From: Bretschneidera sinensis
Taxonomy: Eukaryota > Streptophyta > Magnoliopsida > Brassicales > Akaniaceae
Length of the DNA stretch: 64,000 nucleotides
Assembly (NCBI GenBank): GCA_023935145.1
Contig: CM043700.1
Location: 1,124,001 to 1,188,000 of the forward strand
Direction: 5' to 3'
In this document: piece after piece, positions 27,001-35,945 of the stretch
How positions within the stretch are numbered: the first letter of the stretch is position 1
How the letters are laid out: each line of letters opens with the position of its first letter
The notes under the pieces: model-generated
Databases searched by the model: none
Told to the model about the DNA's origin: nothing
Seen by the model: only the letters and a program-made list of their open reading frames with translations
Made by a program: the position numbers and the translations under genes

Positions 27001-30000
27001 AGATCAAAGCTGAATATGATGGTTTGTCATTTACCTTATATCTTACCATGTTGCAACACTGCATACAGCTTTAATTATACATATAGCCAACAGGTGATCT
27101 CAGAAAACTAGAATATTCAATAACTAAAATCTTGCAGCTTGTATGGAATTCAACTACTTTTCAGACTGCTTCTAAAGGGGAAATGGAACTTTATATCAGA
27201 AACAAATTTGGAATTCACTCATTAAAACCCCCATTTTACCAAAAAAAACTGCCAGAAACTCCTTCAAAACTAGGTTTGTACCATTAGGTGAACAAACAAG
27301 CTCCTAATGTTAAGTGGGCAAATCTAAGTGCCACAAACAAATGCTACATAATTTTTACACCTAGACAAGGCAAACTAGTGGATCTACGATGCATTTTAGA
27401 TGAGCAATCAAGCAACTGTGATGATTTGGTATGCCAGGGCAGCCACACCATGCAAGAGGAGAACTCTATGTATTGGGCAATAAAGCACACATAGAGGGCC
27501 TTGCTAAGGAGAAAGTTAGGTACAAGCAGGCTTTGCCATCCGATGGCAAGAACGCTTCCTTAAACAGAACAGAAAACAAGGAGTTTAGCAAGTGAAGAAC
27601 TGCTTACTTTCATGGGAATGGGCTAACAGTTTGCTCAAGAGATGAACCTTAGCAGAACGTTTGGCAGTTTGAGACAGAAGGAGCGCATGGCACTGAGCAA
27701 TGATTAATACAACCCAAGACAACTTGCAAGAGAGTTTTTTCTTCCAGAATCCAACCACCATAAGAACCATGCTTCAGATAAGTAGAGTAGAGGACCATAC
27801 AGAACAACTAGGAGATGCTAAGTTCCAGCGGAGGCCACACTAAGCTTTCATATAGTTGAGCAGATCCAGGCTAATCCTATGCCTTATATGGTGATATAGC
27901 TTTACATAGAAGCACAAGTCAATGAGTAGTGTCTCGCAAGTGACAATGGTTAACCATGTTGCCAGAGGCAAAAATCAGGTAGACTTGCAAAGCATAGCAA
28001 GTATGCACACTTAAACCAATAGCATGGAATAATGATGGTGGAATGGAACTAAATAGGTGAAGTCACCTAGTGTTGTCTTTGAATTGGTCATTGTTGCCCA
28101 CTATAGCTTCCTGGTTATAATGGGCGTGGCTTAAGAAACTCAAAGTCCATTTATTGTTCCTATTCCGAGGAAGATTAGGACCTCTAATGTTAAAGAGTTC
28201 CGGCCTATTAGTCTTGTGGGGTGCATGTACAAGCTCTTATTGAAGATTGTAAGTTGTAACTTCTAGATTGAAGGTTGTTTTGTATAAAGTGGTGAGCCCT
28301 CGCCAAAAGGCTTTTGTTGAGGGTAGGCAAATTTTGGATGCCGTTTTGATCATTAATGAAGTGGTGGATGCCCATTTAAAGGATGGTGGGGGAGGGGTGA
28401 ATTGTAAGCTTGATATGGAAAAGGCTTATGATCATGTTTGTTGGGGCTTTGCTTTATACTTATTGAAAAGAATGGGCTTCGGGGACAAATGGTGAAAGTA
28501 GATCTTCAAATGCATCTCTTCAGCTTCCTTCTCTATTCTTGTTAATAGGCGTCCTTTCGGGTTCTTTAAAGCTTCAAGGGGCCTTCGACAAGGGAATCAG
28601 TTGTCTCCGCGCTTATTCACCTTAGTAATGGAGGCTTTTAGTAAGATGTTGATGAAAGTGGTTGAACGGGGCTTTTGAGTGATTTCAAAATTGGTAGTAA
28701 TGGAGGTAGTGTGAATGTGTCCCATCTTTTATTTGCCGATGACACTCTTGTTTTTTTGGAGCGGAAGCTATTCAAATGTTGCGTCTTCATTGCGCGCTTC
28801 TTTGTTTTGAGGCGGTTTCAGGCTTAAGGTCAATCTTAGTAAGAGCGACTTAATTCCACTTGGTGAGAATATTAACGGTCGTTTGCTTGCTAGATTATTG
28901 GGATGCAACGTGGGGTTGCTTCCTATTACTTCTCAAAATTCAAAGACAAGAGTGTTTGGAATCCGATTGTGAAAAAGTTTGAGAAAAGTTTGGCCGGATA
29001 GAAGAATCATTACCTCTCAAAAGACGGAAGGCTTATTCTTATCAAGAGCACTCTTTCTAGCCTTCCCATCTACTTTATATCTCTCTTTCCTATTCCTTGT
29101 TTAGTGGCTAACCGGTTGGAGAGTATTCAAATAAATTCCTTTAGGGTAACACGGGTAAGGAATACAAGTACCACTTGGTTGGGTGGGGTGGGGTGTGGTT
29201 AAGCAACTAATAGAAAATGGGGGGTTGGGTCTCAAATCTCTTTCTTTATTTAATAAAGCGCTTCTTGGTAAATGGTTATGGAAGTTTCTTATGGAGAGGG
29301 ATTATCTTTGGAGGAAAGTGGTGGAAGCTAAGTTTGGTTTGAACCCTAATGGGTGAATGTATAAGGAGGTGTGGGGGCCTATGGGGTGGGAGGTGTGGAA
29401 AGGGTGGGAGGATTTTTTTTTCCTTTATATTTCGGTGGCGATTGGAAACGGGGAGAGAACTCGGCTTTGGTACAACACTTGGTATGGGGACACTCCTTTA
29501 AAAGACAAATTCTCGGACATCTTTAATATTGTGAGAAATAAATAAGTATTTATTAGTTTTTCTTACCTTGACTAATGGGTGGGATTTCTTGGGATGTGCT
29601 TTTTATTCATAATGCTCATGATTAGGATGTTGAGAGGGTTGAGAGGTTTTTAGAGACTTTATACAATAGTAGGGTGGATTGGAGTAGGGAGGATTTGGCT
29701 AAATGGGGACCTAACCCGAAGAAAATTTTTTATGTAAAATCTTTTTATAAAGTCCTTCTTGATGGGGCTCCTTCGGTTGGATCGCCCAATTTCCTGTGGA
29801 AAACATTTTAATGTCCTCATGCGCCCAAGAAAGTAAGTTTTTTGTATGGGAAGCCTCTTGGGGGAATATTCTTACTATTGACAATTTACAAGGAGGGGTA
29901 AAATAATGGATAATAGGTGTTACATTTGCAAATGTTGTGCCGAGTCTGTGTTTTATCTTTTAGTAGAATGTCTATTGGCAAGAAGTTTGTTGGAGATGGC

Positions 30001-31594
30001 CTAAAGGATTTTGAGGGTTCCTTGAGTGGTTGCGGGATCCGTGAAAGATGAAGTTTGAGCTTGGTGTGATTTGAGAGCATCAAAAGATGTCAAAAAGGCT
30101 TATCTTTTTATTCCACTCTATTTTTTGTTTAGTGTGGAACGAGAGAAATCGAAGAGCCTTTTATGGAATTGAAAGACCTATTGATGCCATTAGAGATAAG
30201 TGGCTAAATACCCTTAACTTTTGGGATTGAGGAAATTATTTTTAAATAATTTTGACCTTTTGGATTTTATTGAGTCTTTTTCTTGTAATTAACCTTTGGC
30301 TTTGAGTTGCACTCTCTTGGTGCTTTGTTAAAATAAGTTTTCTTTACTTATCAAAATAAAAAAAAGAAACTCAAGGTCCAAGACACCAAGCTCTATAAAA
30401 TTCAAATTAGATGTGGTGATCCTGCCCATCTTAAAGCTAATTGTGCTCATTTTAGCCAACTAACTCAACTAGTACTATGTACAACATAAGTCTGATTAAT
30501 GTGTTTGATATTTGGTTTCATTGATCTGCTAATATTTGTGTTCATTTATCTATTGACATGAACTTTTAAAAGATTTTATAACAGTCACATGAGGTTACAT
30601 CTTATATTGTCTATGCATTTACTATTTACAGGAAATATATCCAAGTTGCATATATTGGAAAGAGCCCATGGCAAAGAAAAACAAGGAACATAGGAATAGC
30701 CATGTTCGTTTCTTTTTTTTCCTTTCTTCATAAAATAGGAAAGTGATATCCTTATGTCAACTATCATACCATCATCATCACCACAACTAGAATAACACCA
30801 TTATTACAATTATGCAATAGGAAATTGATTATGTTTCCTAAAACACAAAAGATGAGAGGGGGTAAAAGAGCACTTATAAAGAAGATGACAACTTCTGCAA
30901 TTTTTTTATAAGTAGAGCCAAAACATTACCACTTCTGCATACAATCAATATCAATTAATTTCATCGGAAGAAAGCAATTATATGTCTGACATAGAGCTAA
31001 AACATTACCACTACAACCCGGACCCTCAAACTAATTAACTAACCAAACCCATCCACCATGACAAAGTGAACTGACATATGAAACTATCACAAATTTGCAA
31101 TACACACTGTCCATCTATCATGGTGTAGTAAATACATCTTTTTTTCTTATATAATAGATAACAAGAGCTAAGTGGCATAAACGTACCTCAGCAGCCTCTA
31201 CCAAGCGCCCCTCATCTTTATACAATATACCACAGTGTGTGAGGGCACAAGCATTCTGTGGGTCCAACCTGTTTGCTTCTGCAAAACTTTCAAAAGCAAG
31301 CCTTCCCATGTTTTGCATCTGCAAGCATATCCCTTTTCCAATGTGAGCTTCAACATTTCCGCTGTCTTTCTCTAATACACTCTCATATAGAGCAAGAGCA
31401 TCAACAAACTTGTTCCTTGATCGCAGAATATTCGCGTAAGAGAGAGCATCCTTCCCTTCAAACACCTTCTGTACTGGAGCCATACTGACTAGGGAAACGC
31501 TTGTACTAGGAGAAGGAAGTGGTCCTTTTAAGAAACCATTTTCTACAATTGGGTCCCTCTCTCTCCCATTAACATCTTTTTCCGTCCAGACCAT
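2748..31594 (-). CDS. SPY: SPINDLY, nucleocytoplasmic protein O-fucosyltransferase (GT41)
   Basis: Joined coding exons (minus strand): 31594-31187, 25994-25833, 25705-25530, 25419-25344, 24806-24678, 24524-24405, 24314-24246, 24158-24077, 22650-22556, 9419-9355, 8841-8643, 7704-7510, 6254-6160, 6037-5902, 5802-5585, 4321-4194, 3175-2748. They total 2781 nt, giving 926 residues, close to known plant SPY (about 914-932). Residues about 45-439 are tandem TPRs (for example [32 protein letters not shown]). From about 440 comes the GT41 catalytic region, with [43 protein letters not shown] (lysines near 693 and 695), [15 protein letters not shown] and the [13 protein letters not shown] segment. The tail is Ser/Pro-rich. 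In Arabidopsis SPY adds O-fucose to DELLA and other nuclear proteins and restrains gibberellin signalling. Every phase matches and no exon is broken. The start ATG at 31594 fits the family N-terminus; an in-frame upstream stretch belongs to the 5' UTR and intron. Confidence 0.96.
9790..10016 (-). other. 5' part of the nad4 group II intron 1
   Basis: Directly after the nad4 exon the minus strand reads GTGCGGAGC, the standard group II 5' end (GTGYG). About 225 bases of intron follow before the sequence turns into native SPY intron. Retention of this intron means the transfer was of DNA, not of spliced RNA. Confidence 0.75.
10017..10477 (-). pseudogene. nad4: Mitochondrial nad4 exon 1 (NADH dehydrogenase subunit 4), nuclear copy
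   Basis: The minus strand encodes [14 protein letters not shown], then [54 protein letters not shown] and [14 protein letters not shown], ending at PIPM before the group II intron. The exon is 461 bases, the length I expect for plant mitochondrial nad4 exon 1. There is no stop or frameshift, although several residues differ from the usual protein; some are probably genomic codons that mitochondria correct by RNA editing. The open frame runs into the intron and stops at 9950. With one exon only and no mitochondrial expression context, it should be nonfunctional. Confidence 0.92.
10514..13597. other. Organelle-like noncoding DNA between nad4 and trnD
   Basis: Sequence upstream of nad4, with more even base composition than the surrounding intron, looks like plant mitochondrial spacer. 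I recognise no intact gene. The part just before the trnD-like sequence (about 13.2-13.6 kb) is AT-richer and may be plastid-derived flank carried with the tRNA. Short open frames here match nothing I know. Confidence 0.55.
13598..13671 (+). pseudogene. trnD-GUC: trnD-GUC-like tRNA remnant (plastid type)
   Basis: The 74 bases begin GGGATTGTAGTTCAATCGGT, carry the anticodon loop CTGTCAA (anticodon GTC) and the T-loop GGTTCGAGCC, and end AGTCCC plus A. This is the plastid trnD, which is also commonly found in plant mitochondrial genomes. Two anticodon-stem pairs are broken (CCTCC against GGCAG) and the T-stem has a mismatch, so it is probably a decayed copy. Confidence 0.85.
13917..13967. repeat. 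(TA)n microsatellite inside the organelle insert
   Basis: About 25 TA units in a row between the trnD-like remnant and unidentified sequence. Long TA tracts are common in plant nuclear DNA and unusual in plant mitochondria, so it probably expanded after insertion. Confidence 0.9.
13969..16634. other. Unidentified stretch of the organelle insert
   Basis: No gene could be named. Open frames are short (up to about 90 codons at 14435-14710 minus, 15049-15315 minus and 16124-16393 plus) and match nothing I recognise. It could be mitochondrial spacer, which often contains old foreign pieces. Confidence 0.4.
16635..16690 (+). pseudogene. trnM-CAU: trnM-CAU-like tRNA remnant (plastid type)
   Basis: It starts ACCTACTTAACTCAGTGGTT then AGAGT, the 5' half of plastid elongator trnM, followed by a shortened anticodon arm still showing CATACG and a T-arm-like GGTTTGAGATCC. 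The acceptor 3' strand is missing and bases are deleted in the anticodon stem. It cannot fold as a full tRNA. Confidence 0.6.
16795..17838 (-). pseudogene. atp1: Mitochondrial atp1 (ATP synthase alpha subunit), 5'-truncated pseudogene
   Basis: Reading the minus strand across frames, homology runs from [11 protein letters not shown], through the Walker A motif [55 protein letters not shown] and [20 protein letters not shown], then [16 protein letters not shown] and GLTN, to the C-terminal [10 protein letters not shown] and a stop. That is roughly the last two thirds of a protein of about 510 residues; the N-terminal third is missing. At least three frameshifts are present. Internal stops sit where the family has Q, R or E (CAA to TAA twice, CGA to TGA, GAA to TAA), mostly C-to-T changes as expected from decay in methylated nuclear DNA. 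Confidence 0.92.
17839..19140. other. Organelle-like spacer between atp1 and psaB
   Basis: Immediately right of the atp1 homology the sequence is unrelated to the missing atp1 5' end, so there is a breakpoint at about 17838. I recognise no gene up to the psaB piece. Short open frames (17862-18095 minus, 18344-18550 plus) have no family I know. Confidence 0.45.
19141..19829 (-). pseudogene. psaB: Plastid psaB fragment (photosystem I core protein)
   Basis: The minus strand in shifting frames gives [18 protein letters not shown] near 19800, then [69 protein letters not shown] and SIWLPGWL, ending at [11 protein letters not shown]. This is an internal part of psaB, about 230 codons of about 734. 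At least two frameshifts separate the segments. At the left the match stops after TIGP; at the right it stops where the GT-2 fragment begins. Confidence 0.93.
19831..20966 (+). pseudogene. GT-2-type trihelix transcription factor fragment
   Basis: Two exon pieces remain. 19831-19874 encodes [15 protein letters not shown] and ends at a GTGAGA donor. After an intron (19875-20291, ACAG), exon 2 encodes [20 protein letters not shown], a YKYHKRT segment and [10 protein letters not shown] (second half of the N-terminal trihelix DNA-binding domain). A Ser/Pro/Asn/Thr-rich linker follows, then the central helix [20 protein letters not shown] up to MARINREH. The family continues with another helix and a second trihelix domain; here homology stops and an unrelated 24 codons lead to a stop at 21039. 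The first half of the N-terminal trihelix is also gone. It runs opposite to SPY. Confidence 0.9.
20970..22425 (+). mobile_element. LINE 3' remnant in SPY intron 10
   Basis: The plus strand carries decayed L1-type sequence: [20 protein letters not shown] and [13 protein letters not shown] near 21170-21265, followed by [14 protein letters not shown] near 21580 and a WRQRNRTF-like RNase H segment near 22205. The 3' end near 22350-22420 resembles the other LINE tails here and finishes in an A-run. Frameshifts and stops are many. It begins where the GT-2 homology ends. I saw no clear target-site duplication. Confidence 0.75.
21721..21934 (+). repeat. 107-bp tandem duplication within the LINE
   Basis: 21721-21827 is repeated at 21828-21934 with only about two differences. 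Each unit starts TTCCTAATTTTCAAGGGGCA and ends TTCTTGGGGTC. High identity points to a duplication younger than the LINE insertion. Confidence 0.9.
22731..22757 (+). repeat. Poly-A run of 27 bases
   Basis: An uninterrupted A tract in SPY intron 9 (poly-T on the transcribed strand), 81 bases 5' of the exon 10 acceptor boundary. Confidence 0.9.
23292..23812. mobile_element. 521-bp MITE with 9-bp target duplication (Mutator-like)
   Basis: A direct repeat GACAGAGCC occurs at 23283-23291 and 23813-23821. Inside it the ends are inverted copies: the left reads AGTTGTCAGAATTG then a GTGATTCAAAT block, and the right in reverse reads AGTTGTCAAATTGAG then GTGAATCTAAAT. A 9-bp duplication is typical of Mutator-type elements. 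No coding capacity is visible. It lies in SPY intron 9. Confidence 0.75.
24044..24073. repeat. (GA)n microsatellite at the SPY intron 9 donor
   Basis: About 15 GA units on the plus strand. On the transcribed strand this is a CT tract starting four bases inside intron 9, directly after the donor GTTTCT, so length changes here sit next to a splice site. Confidence 0.9.
24315..24404 (-). other. SPY intron 7 with a GC donor (GC-AG intron)
   Basis: The exon ending VECYQ stops in CAG, followed by GCAATT rather than GT; the next exon begins ATGGCTTTG after TGCAG. No GT near the junction preserves the conserved YQ-MALSIKP sequence. The intron is 90 bases long. Confidence 0.8.
26197..26426. mobile_element. 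Stowaway-like MITE (Tc1/mariner type)
   Basis: The left end reads CTCCCTCATCCCACAAATTG right after a TA. The right end, reverse-complemented, reads CTCTCCTTCCCACAAATTTT, so the two form an imperfect terminal inverted repeat. Size (about 230 bp) and the CTCCCT-like start fit Stowaway elements. The right TA target duplication is not preserved, so the right edge is uncertain by a few bases. Confidence 0.6.
26690..26985 (+). mobile_element. Two LINE 3'-tail fragments
   Basis: Two copies of a motif of the form GGGTTGCACCCCCTTGGTGC (near 26783 and, diverged, near 26925) resemble the 3' ends of the other LINE remnants in this window. The second is followed by a run like TTACTTATCAAAAATAAAA, the same tail seen at 30340. 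No coding part remains. Confidence 0.5.
28133..28149 (+). repeat. Left target-site duplication of the LINE
   Basis: AAGAAACTCAAAGTCCA at 28133-28149 is repeated as AAGAAACTCAAGGTCCA at 30364-30380, immediately after the LINE A-tail. One base in 17 differs, as expected for an L1 insertion that is not very recent. Confidence 0.85.
28150..30363 (+). mobile_element. 5'-truncated L1-type LINE with target-site duplication
   Basis: The plus strand encodes a broken L1-type reverse transcriptase: [10 protein letters not shown] near 28185, then [13 protein letters not shown] and [11 protein letters not shown] (28300-28440), [10 protein letters not shown] near 28580, the catalytic FADDT box near 28730-28745, and the connecting segment [11 protein letters not shown] near 29257. 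Stops and frameshifts are frequent, so it is dead. The 3' end is A-rich (TTACTTATCAAAATAAAAA). It is flanked by a 17-bp direct repeat with one mismatch (28133-28149 and 30364-30380), which sets both ends. It lies antisense to SPY in intron 2. Confidence 0.9.
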
Positions 31595-32720
31595 TTTGAT
31601 GTATTTATGATCAATCTTCTTCTGAACCAGAATCATCAAAAAGAGCAAAAATTATAAAAGCAAAGATCTAAAGAATTAAGTTTAAACCATATTTAACCCT
31701 GAAAATAATTTAAATTTGATCGAAAAACAACAATCGAGAAAATCTTTAGATTTATGAGTGATGTGTTAGATTATATCTATGTTTTACCAACATATAACCT
31801 GTTGGATTACTTATACCCAAAATTTACATTTGTTCAAAATAAAAGAAAAAGAAAAAGAAATGGCACTTCCCTCGCCTCGTTGGCTATACATTTGATCAAA
31901 CAAATAACAAAAATAAAGTTTTAAAATTCAGCGGTCATGGATTACTCAACTAAGGTTCACTAACACAAATACCTTATTTTGCCAATCAGAACAACCAGCA
32001 TAACCACAACTAAGCGTTACCCAGTTAAAAACTATGGCTTCGCATCATTTAACCGTCATAAAGAACACATCTTGAACCCCAAGCAATCACATAGCCGAGT
32101 CAAGAAGCTACTCCATTGAACAAACCATGATGAGCAAAAACCCTATTGTATAGACAAAAGTAAAAAACTCGCATTTAAACCCACTAAACCTCATCAATAA
32201 AACAACGAACAGAAAAGGAGCTTTTAAAAAAAAAGATATCCAACTTAATCTACTCAAAATCACGATTAATCCCGATAAAAAGAATAGAAATAATAAAAGA
32301 TAACGCGATTGAGAGTAAAAAAATTAGAGATTTGATACTTAAATTAAAGTTAACAAGAAAGAACTCTTGAGAGTACTAACTCATATCGTTCCTTACGGAA
32401 ATGCCAGAGACTGAAAGGAAGGGTGGCGCATGATAAGGGAAAGTGAGTGTAGGTTAAGGATGATCTCTGCCGAGCATAAGAGTCCTCAATCCTCGCTCCT
32501 CAGAGAAAGAGAGGAAGACAGAGAGAACGAGAGTGATTAGTGAAGAGAGAGAGACAGAAAAAGAATTTGTCTTTGAAAGTGTGTTTTCAATAAGGGGGGG
32601 GAGGAGACGCAGCGACTCTCTCTCTCTTCCTCTCCGACACAAGAGGGTTAGATGTCTCCCAAACCCAGAGAGAGACCCTGGTGTCCGTTCGTTAATGACA
32701 ACACAGCTGCATAATAGGGA
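31595..32720 (-). promoter_or_regulatory. SPY 5' leader with probable UTR intron and pyrimidine-rich first exon
   Basis: An acceptor at 31622 (reading TTCAG on the minus strand) lies 27 bases before the SPY ATG. A matching donor, GTAAGG, occurs at 32396-32391, so a leader intron of about 775 bases is likely, with a noncoding first exon upstream of 32397. On the minus strand the region 32450-32640 is rich in CT tracts, as is common for plant 5' UTRs and core promoters. The transcription start cannot be fixed from sequence. Confidence 0.55.
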
Positions 32721-33389
32721 CAACCTTGGTTTCTCTCAGCCCCTGGGTTTTACTGGTATTTGCCTTTTCTACCACTTTTGTCTGTGTGCTCTGATGCCTG
32801 ATTGTGTTTTCTGTGCTCCGCAGGTCCTTACACCGCATTTATCACAGAGGATTTCCAAAATCTAGGGGTTAAATATCGGTTAGAGGTGTTTTTAAGTTTT
32901 GCTTAGCCTTTTTGTTTTGGAACAAGTTTTGGTAAAGCCTTGTAACTTGTAAGAGCTATCAGCTTTAGAAATCTTGGAAACCATTATGTGTCGGTCGTTT
33001 GGCCTACCCTCTGCAAAGCTTATACTGTCAAGGAGCATAAGTTAGGATATTCATTTTTAGAGTTGCTTTTTAAATGAAGCAAAAGTTAAAAACAATTTTA
33101 AAAATTTTGATTTAAGCTCAAAGTGAGTTTCTTATCTATAAGCATTTTTAACCAAAAAAAAATGTTAGATTTTTAAATTGGTTTTCAATGGCAAAAAATT
33201 TACCACTTTACCAATCATTAATATTAAATTAATGAGATTATTGTTTTATAAGTATTATTATGATATTAATAATATAAGTGTCATCATCATTATTACTATG
33301 ATTATTATTTTTTATTGTGATTAAAACAATAATTTTTAATTATACAAACACTAAAGTCAATTTAATGATTTTTTTTATGCTTAAGAATC

Positions 33390-33930
33390 AAGGGAGGTGG
33401 GTTTCCGTAATCCCCATTGTTTCAATATGGCTATGCTTAATAAACAAGTTTGGAGATTCCTTTGCAATATTGATTCTCTAGTTTTTAGACTTATTAAGAC
33501 TAAGTATTTCAGTAACTCTTCTCTTTTGGAGGCCCACCTTGGTCATAATCCATCTTTCACTAGGTGGAGCTTGTCACTGGGTGGAGCTTGAGGTCGCTAT
33601 GGTTGAGGCTATGGTTGTTATAGAGAGTTTGTAGTTTCCGTTGATGTTTGGTTATACTCGTGTTTATTTAAAGTCTAATTCCAATCTTGTCGTTTCTGCT
33701 TTAGTATCTACTTCTACTTATTTGTTGAGCTTTGGCTCCATTATTGATGAAGCAAAATGTTTTATGTCTTTCTTTTATGTGGTTAAGTGTTCTCATGTCC
33801 GTTGAGATGTTAATTATATCGCATATGAGTTAGTTAGATTTGTGAGTTTTATTATTGATTTTTGTATTTAGACAAAAGAGAGTCCTAATGCTATAACTCC
33901 TTTTGTTCTCATGCATATTTCCACAGTTTT
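33390..33930 (+). mobile_element. LINE fragment (end of RT and RNase H)
   Basis: 33397-33588 encodes GFRNPHCFNMAMLNKQVWRF, a KTKYFSNSSLLEAHLGHNP stretch and SFTRWS, typical of the segment after reverse transcriptase in plant L1 elements. The following 300 bases in a nearby frame (EVAMVEAM, SNSNLVVSAL, DVNYIAYELVRF) resemble the C-terminal RNase H. Its 5' and 3' ends are lost. Confidence 0.75.
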
Positions 33931-35764
33931 ATAAAGTTTGTGACTTTTATAAAAAAAAAATCAATTTGATGAATAAAATTATTTAGCCGTCCAAATTTTA
34001 AACTAATATTAATATACACTTTTTTATAATTTCAACATTTAAAACCAATTTTAGAACTTAATTAATTAACTAAACACGTCAACTTTTGTATCTTAGTTTG
34101 ACAACACTTCTAACACAAATTTTACATGGTGCTAAACAAGTTTGAACTCATCTGCACTTTACCTATAAATGTTTTAATCATACTTTTGAATACATACGGC
34201 AGAAATTATATCAAACGAATGAATTTAAGTGATTCTAAATTGATATAAGGGAAAACTCAAAATCTAATGACACATGGCACCATTTAATGCAAAAGAGTAA
34301 TTTTATATACAAGACAGATCAACCAATCAAATTGTTACACATAGCAATTGACATAATGATAAATTCACACCAAAGTTCTAGTACTACTGTGACAATCAAG
34401 TTTATAGATAACTCAGTCTCATTAGAATATTCGAGCCTATGAGAATTTCAATCATATCACATTACTCAATCACTTTCCTAATTGGATTGTACTTCAAAGC
34501 ACTATCTAATGAGGCTCTTTTCTGGTACACTCAATTTTTTTACACGCATAATTCTATCTAAAGACTTTTCAATCTTCCAATTATCATAAAAGTCTTATAC
34601 TAATTTAGATATCAGAAAGTCTCTCAGAAGCACAACCCTTCCTCCAACGACATTTAGATTTTCTTTCGTTTTCGTGTACGCAGGTTTCTGGTTCCAATCG
34701 TTGGCATCCTTAATAGATTTTCGCCATATGCATATTTCATATTAGTTTTACATTTTCAATAAAATTTGATTGGTTAGTTGGGTTTTGGATTTCATTACAA
34801 CCTTAAAAGGCAAACTCATATAAGCTCAAGCATCTTAAAGAGAGATTAAACTCGTCATCTCATCTTTCACATTATGCGTAGGGAGGATAAAATAACTAAC
34901 ATATGAAAGGATGATAATGGTCTTTAAGGCTTTAACCACTCACGTCTCGGTCCTTAGAAAACAAACGACAGATAGAAAATGGCACCCAAAAAAAACAATA
35001 ATGGAAGAATATCAAGCATAGGAAAGCCACTGTTTTTCCTTCCCTTCTTTTTTTTCTTTTAAAAGTAATAAGTTTGTAGTTCACAAAACTAGTTTATTAG
35101 GTTTTAGAAATTTGTATGCTGTTTTGTATTGCATGTGATTTTAGTGTTGAAAGGATATTTATTTTAACAATGTAGTTATTTTCTACACTTTTTTCAGGCA
35201 TTAACTTTACCTTTCACATTTGACACATGAATTGACAATCATGATCAGGTATTGCATAGCAATATTGGTCAATCACATGCAGAGATGGGGACACTGTTCC
35301 AAAAAAGACACCCACGAAACAATGGAACTTAAACACGTGCTACCTTTTTTAAAAAGAGGAGTGTTTTTTTTTTTGGGTTGCAAATAAATGAAATTATTAA
35401 ATCACTAAATTAAATTCGATAAATCCAGTACTGTTCAATTATCTGTTATAAAATATTAATATTTTTATTAATTTAAATTCATATTGATTATTAAATAAAA
35501 TTTAACCAAAATATCAAATTAACCTAAATTTTGTTTTATTTTATTAAGTTAAGCTTATATTCGAAAAGCTCAAACTCAATCGACCAAATTAAAATTTGAA
35601 TTAAGAGTTGAAAGCCCATATATGAAGGTTTCATATTCAAAGGCCCAAAATTGAATTAGTTAATCGTAATAATCGAAGTAACGTGATACCAATTATTTTC
35701 GATTCACATGTAATTTCTAATCGGGATTGATATTCAAAGTTAACTAACAAAATTATTTGGTTCG

Positions 35765-35945
35765 AGATTGAATATTCTCCATTTGACATTTGAGAATAGA
35801 AATATAATTAAATTCATTGTGAGATTGATATTACATCATCAAATAAAGAATAATCAAATCCGAATTTATTATGATATCATAACATTTCATCGTAAATTTA
35901 ATATTTATTTTAATTCTCAAATAAAAAAAAAATCTCAATCTATTC
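35765..35945. mobile_element. Foldback (MITE-like) element, copy 1
   Basis: The left half (ATTTGAGAATAGAAATATAA, then GTGAGATTGATATTAC) and the right half in reverse (ATTTGAGAATTAAAATAAAT) form a long imperfect palindrome. A related element lies at about 57296-57485. Confidence 0.5.

Larger units (their letters stand above)
25995..31186 (-). other. SPY intron 2, loaded with transposon remnants
   Basis: A 5.2-kb intron between the exons ending GRLVEAAE and starting SYQKAL, with GT at 31186 and AG at 25996-25995. It contains a Stowaway-like MITE, one or two LINE 3' tails and a 2.2-kb LINE, described separately. The remainder (27.0-28.1 kb and 30.4-31.1 kb) shows nothing I can name. Confidence 0.85.

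Noticed and set aside
32454..32865. Overlapping open frames at the SPY 5' end
   Set aside because: They coincide with CT/GA-rich leader and promoter DNA, and low-complexity sequence explains the open frames.
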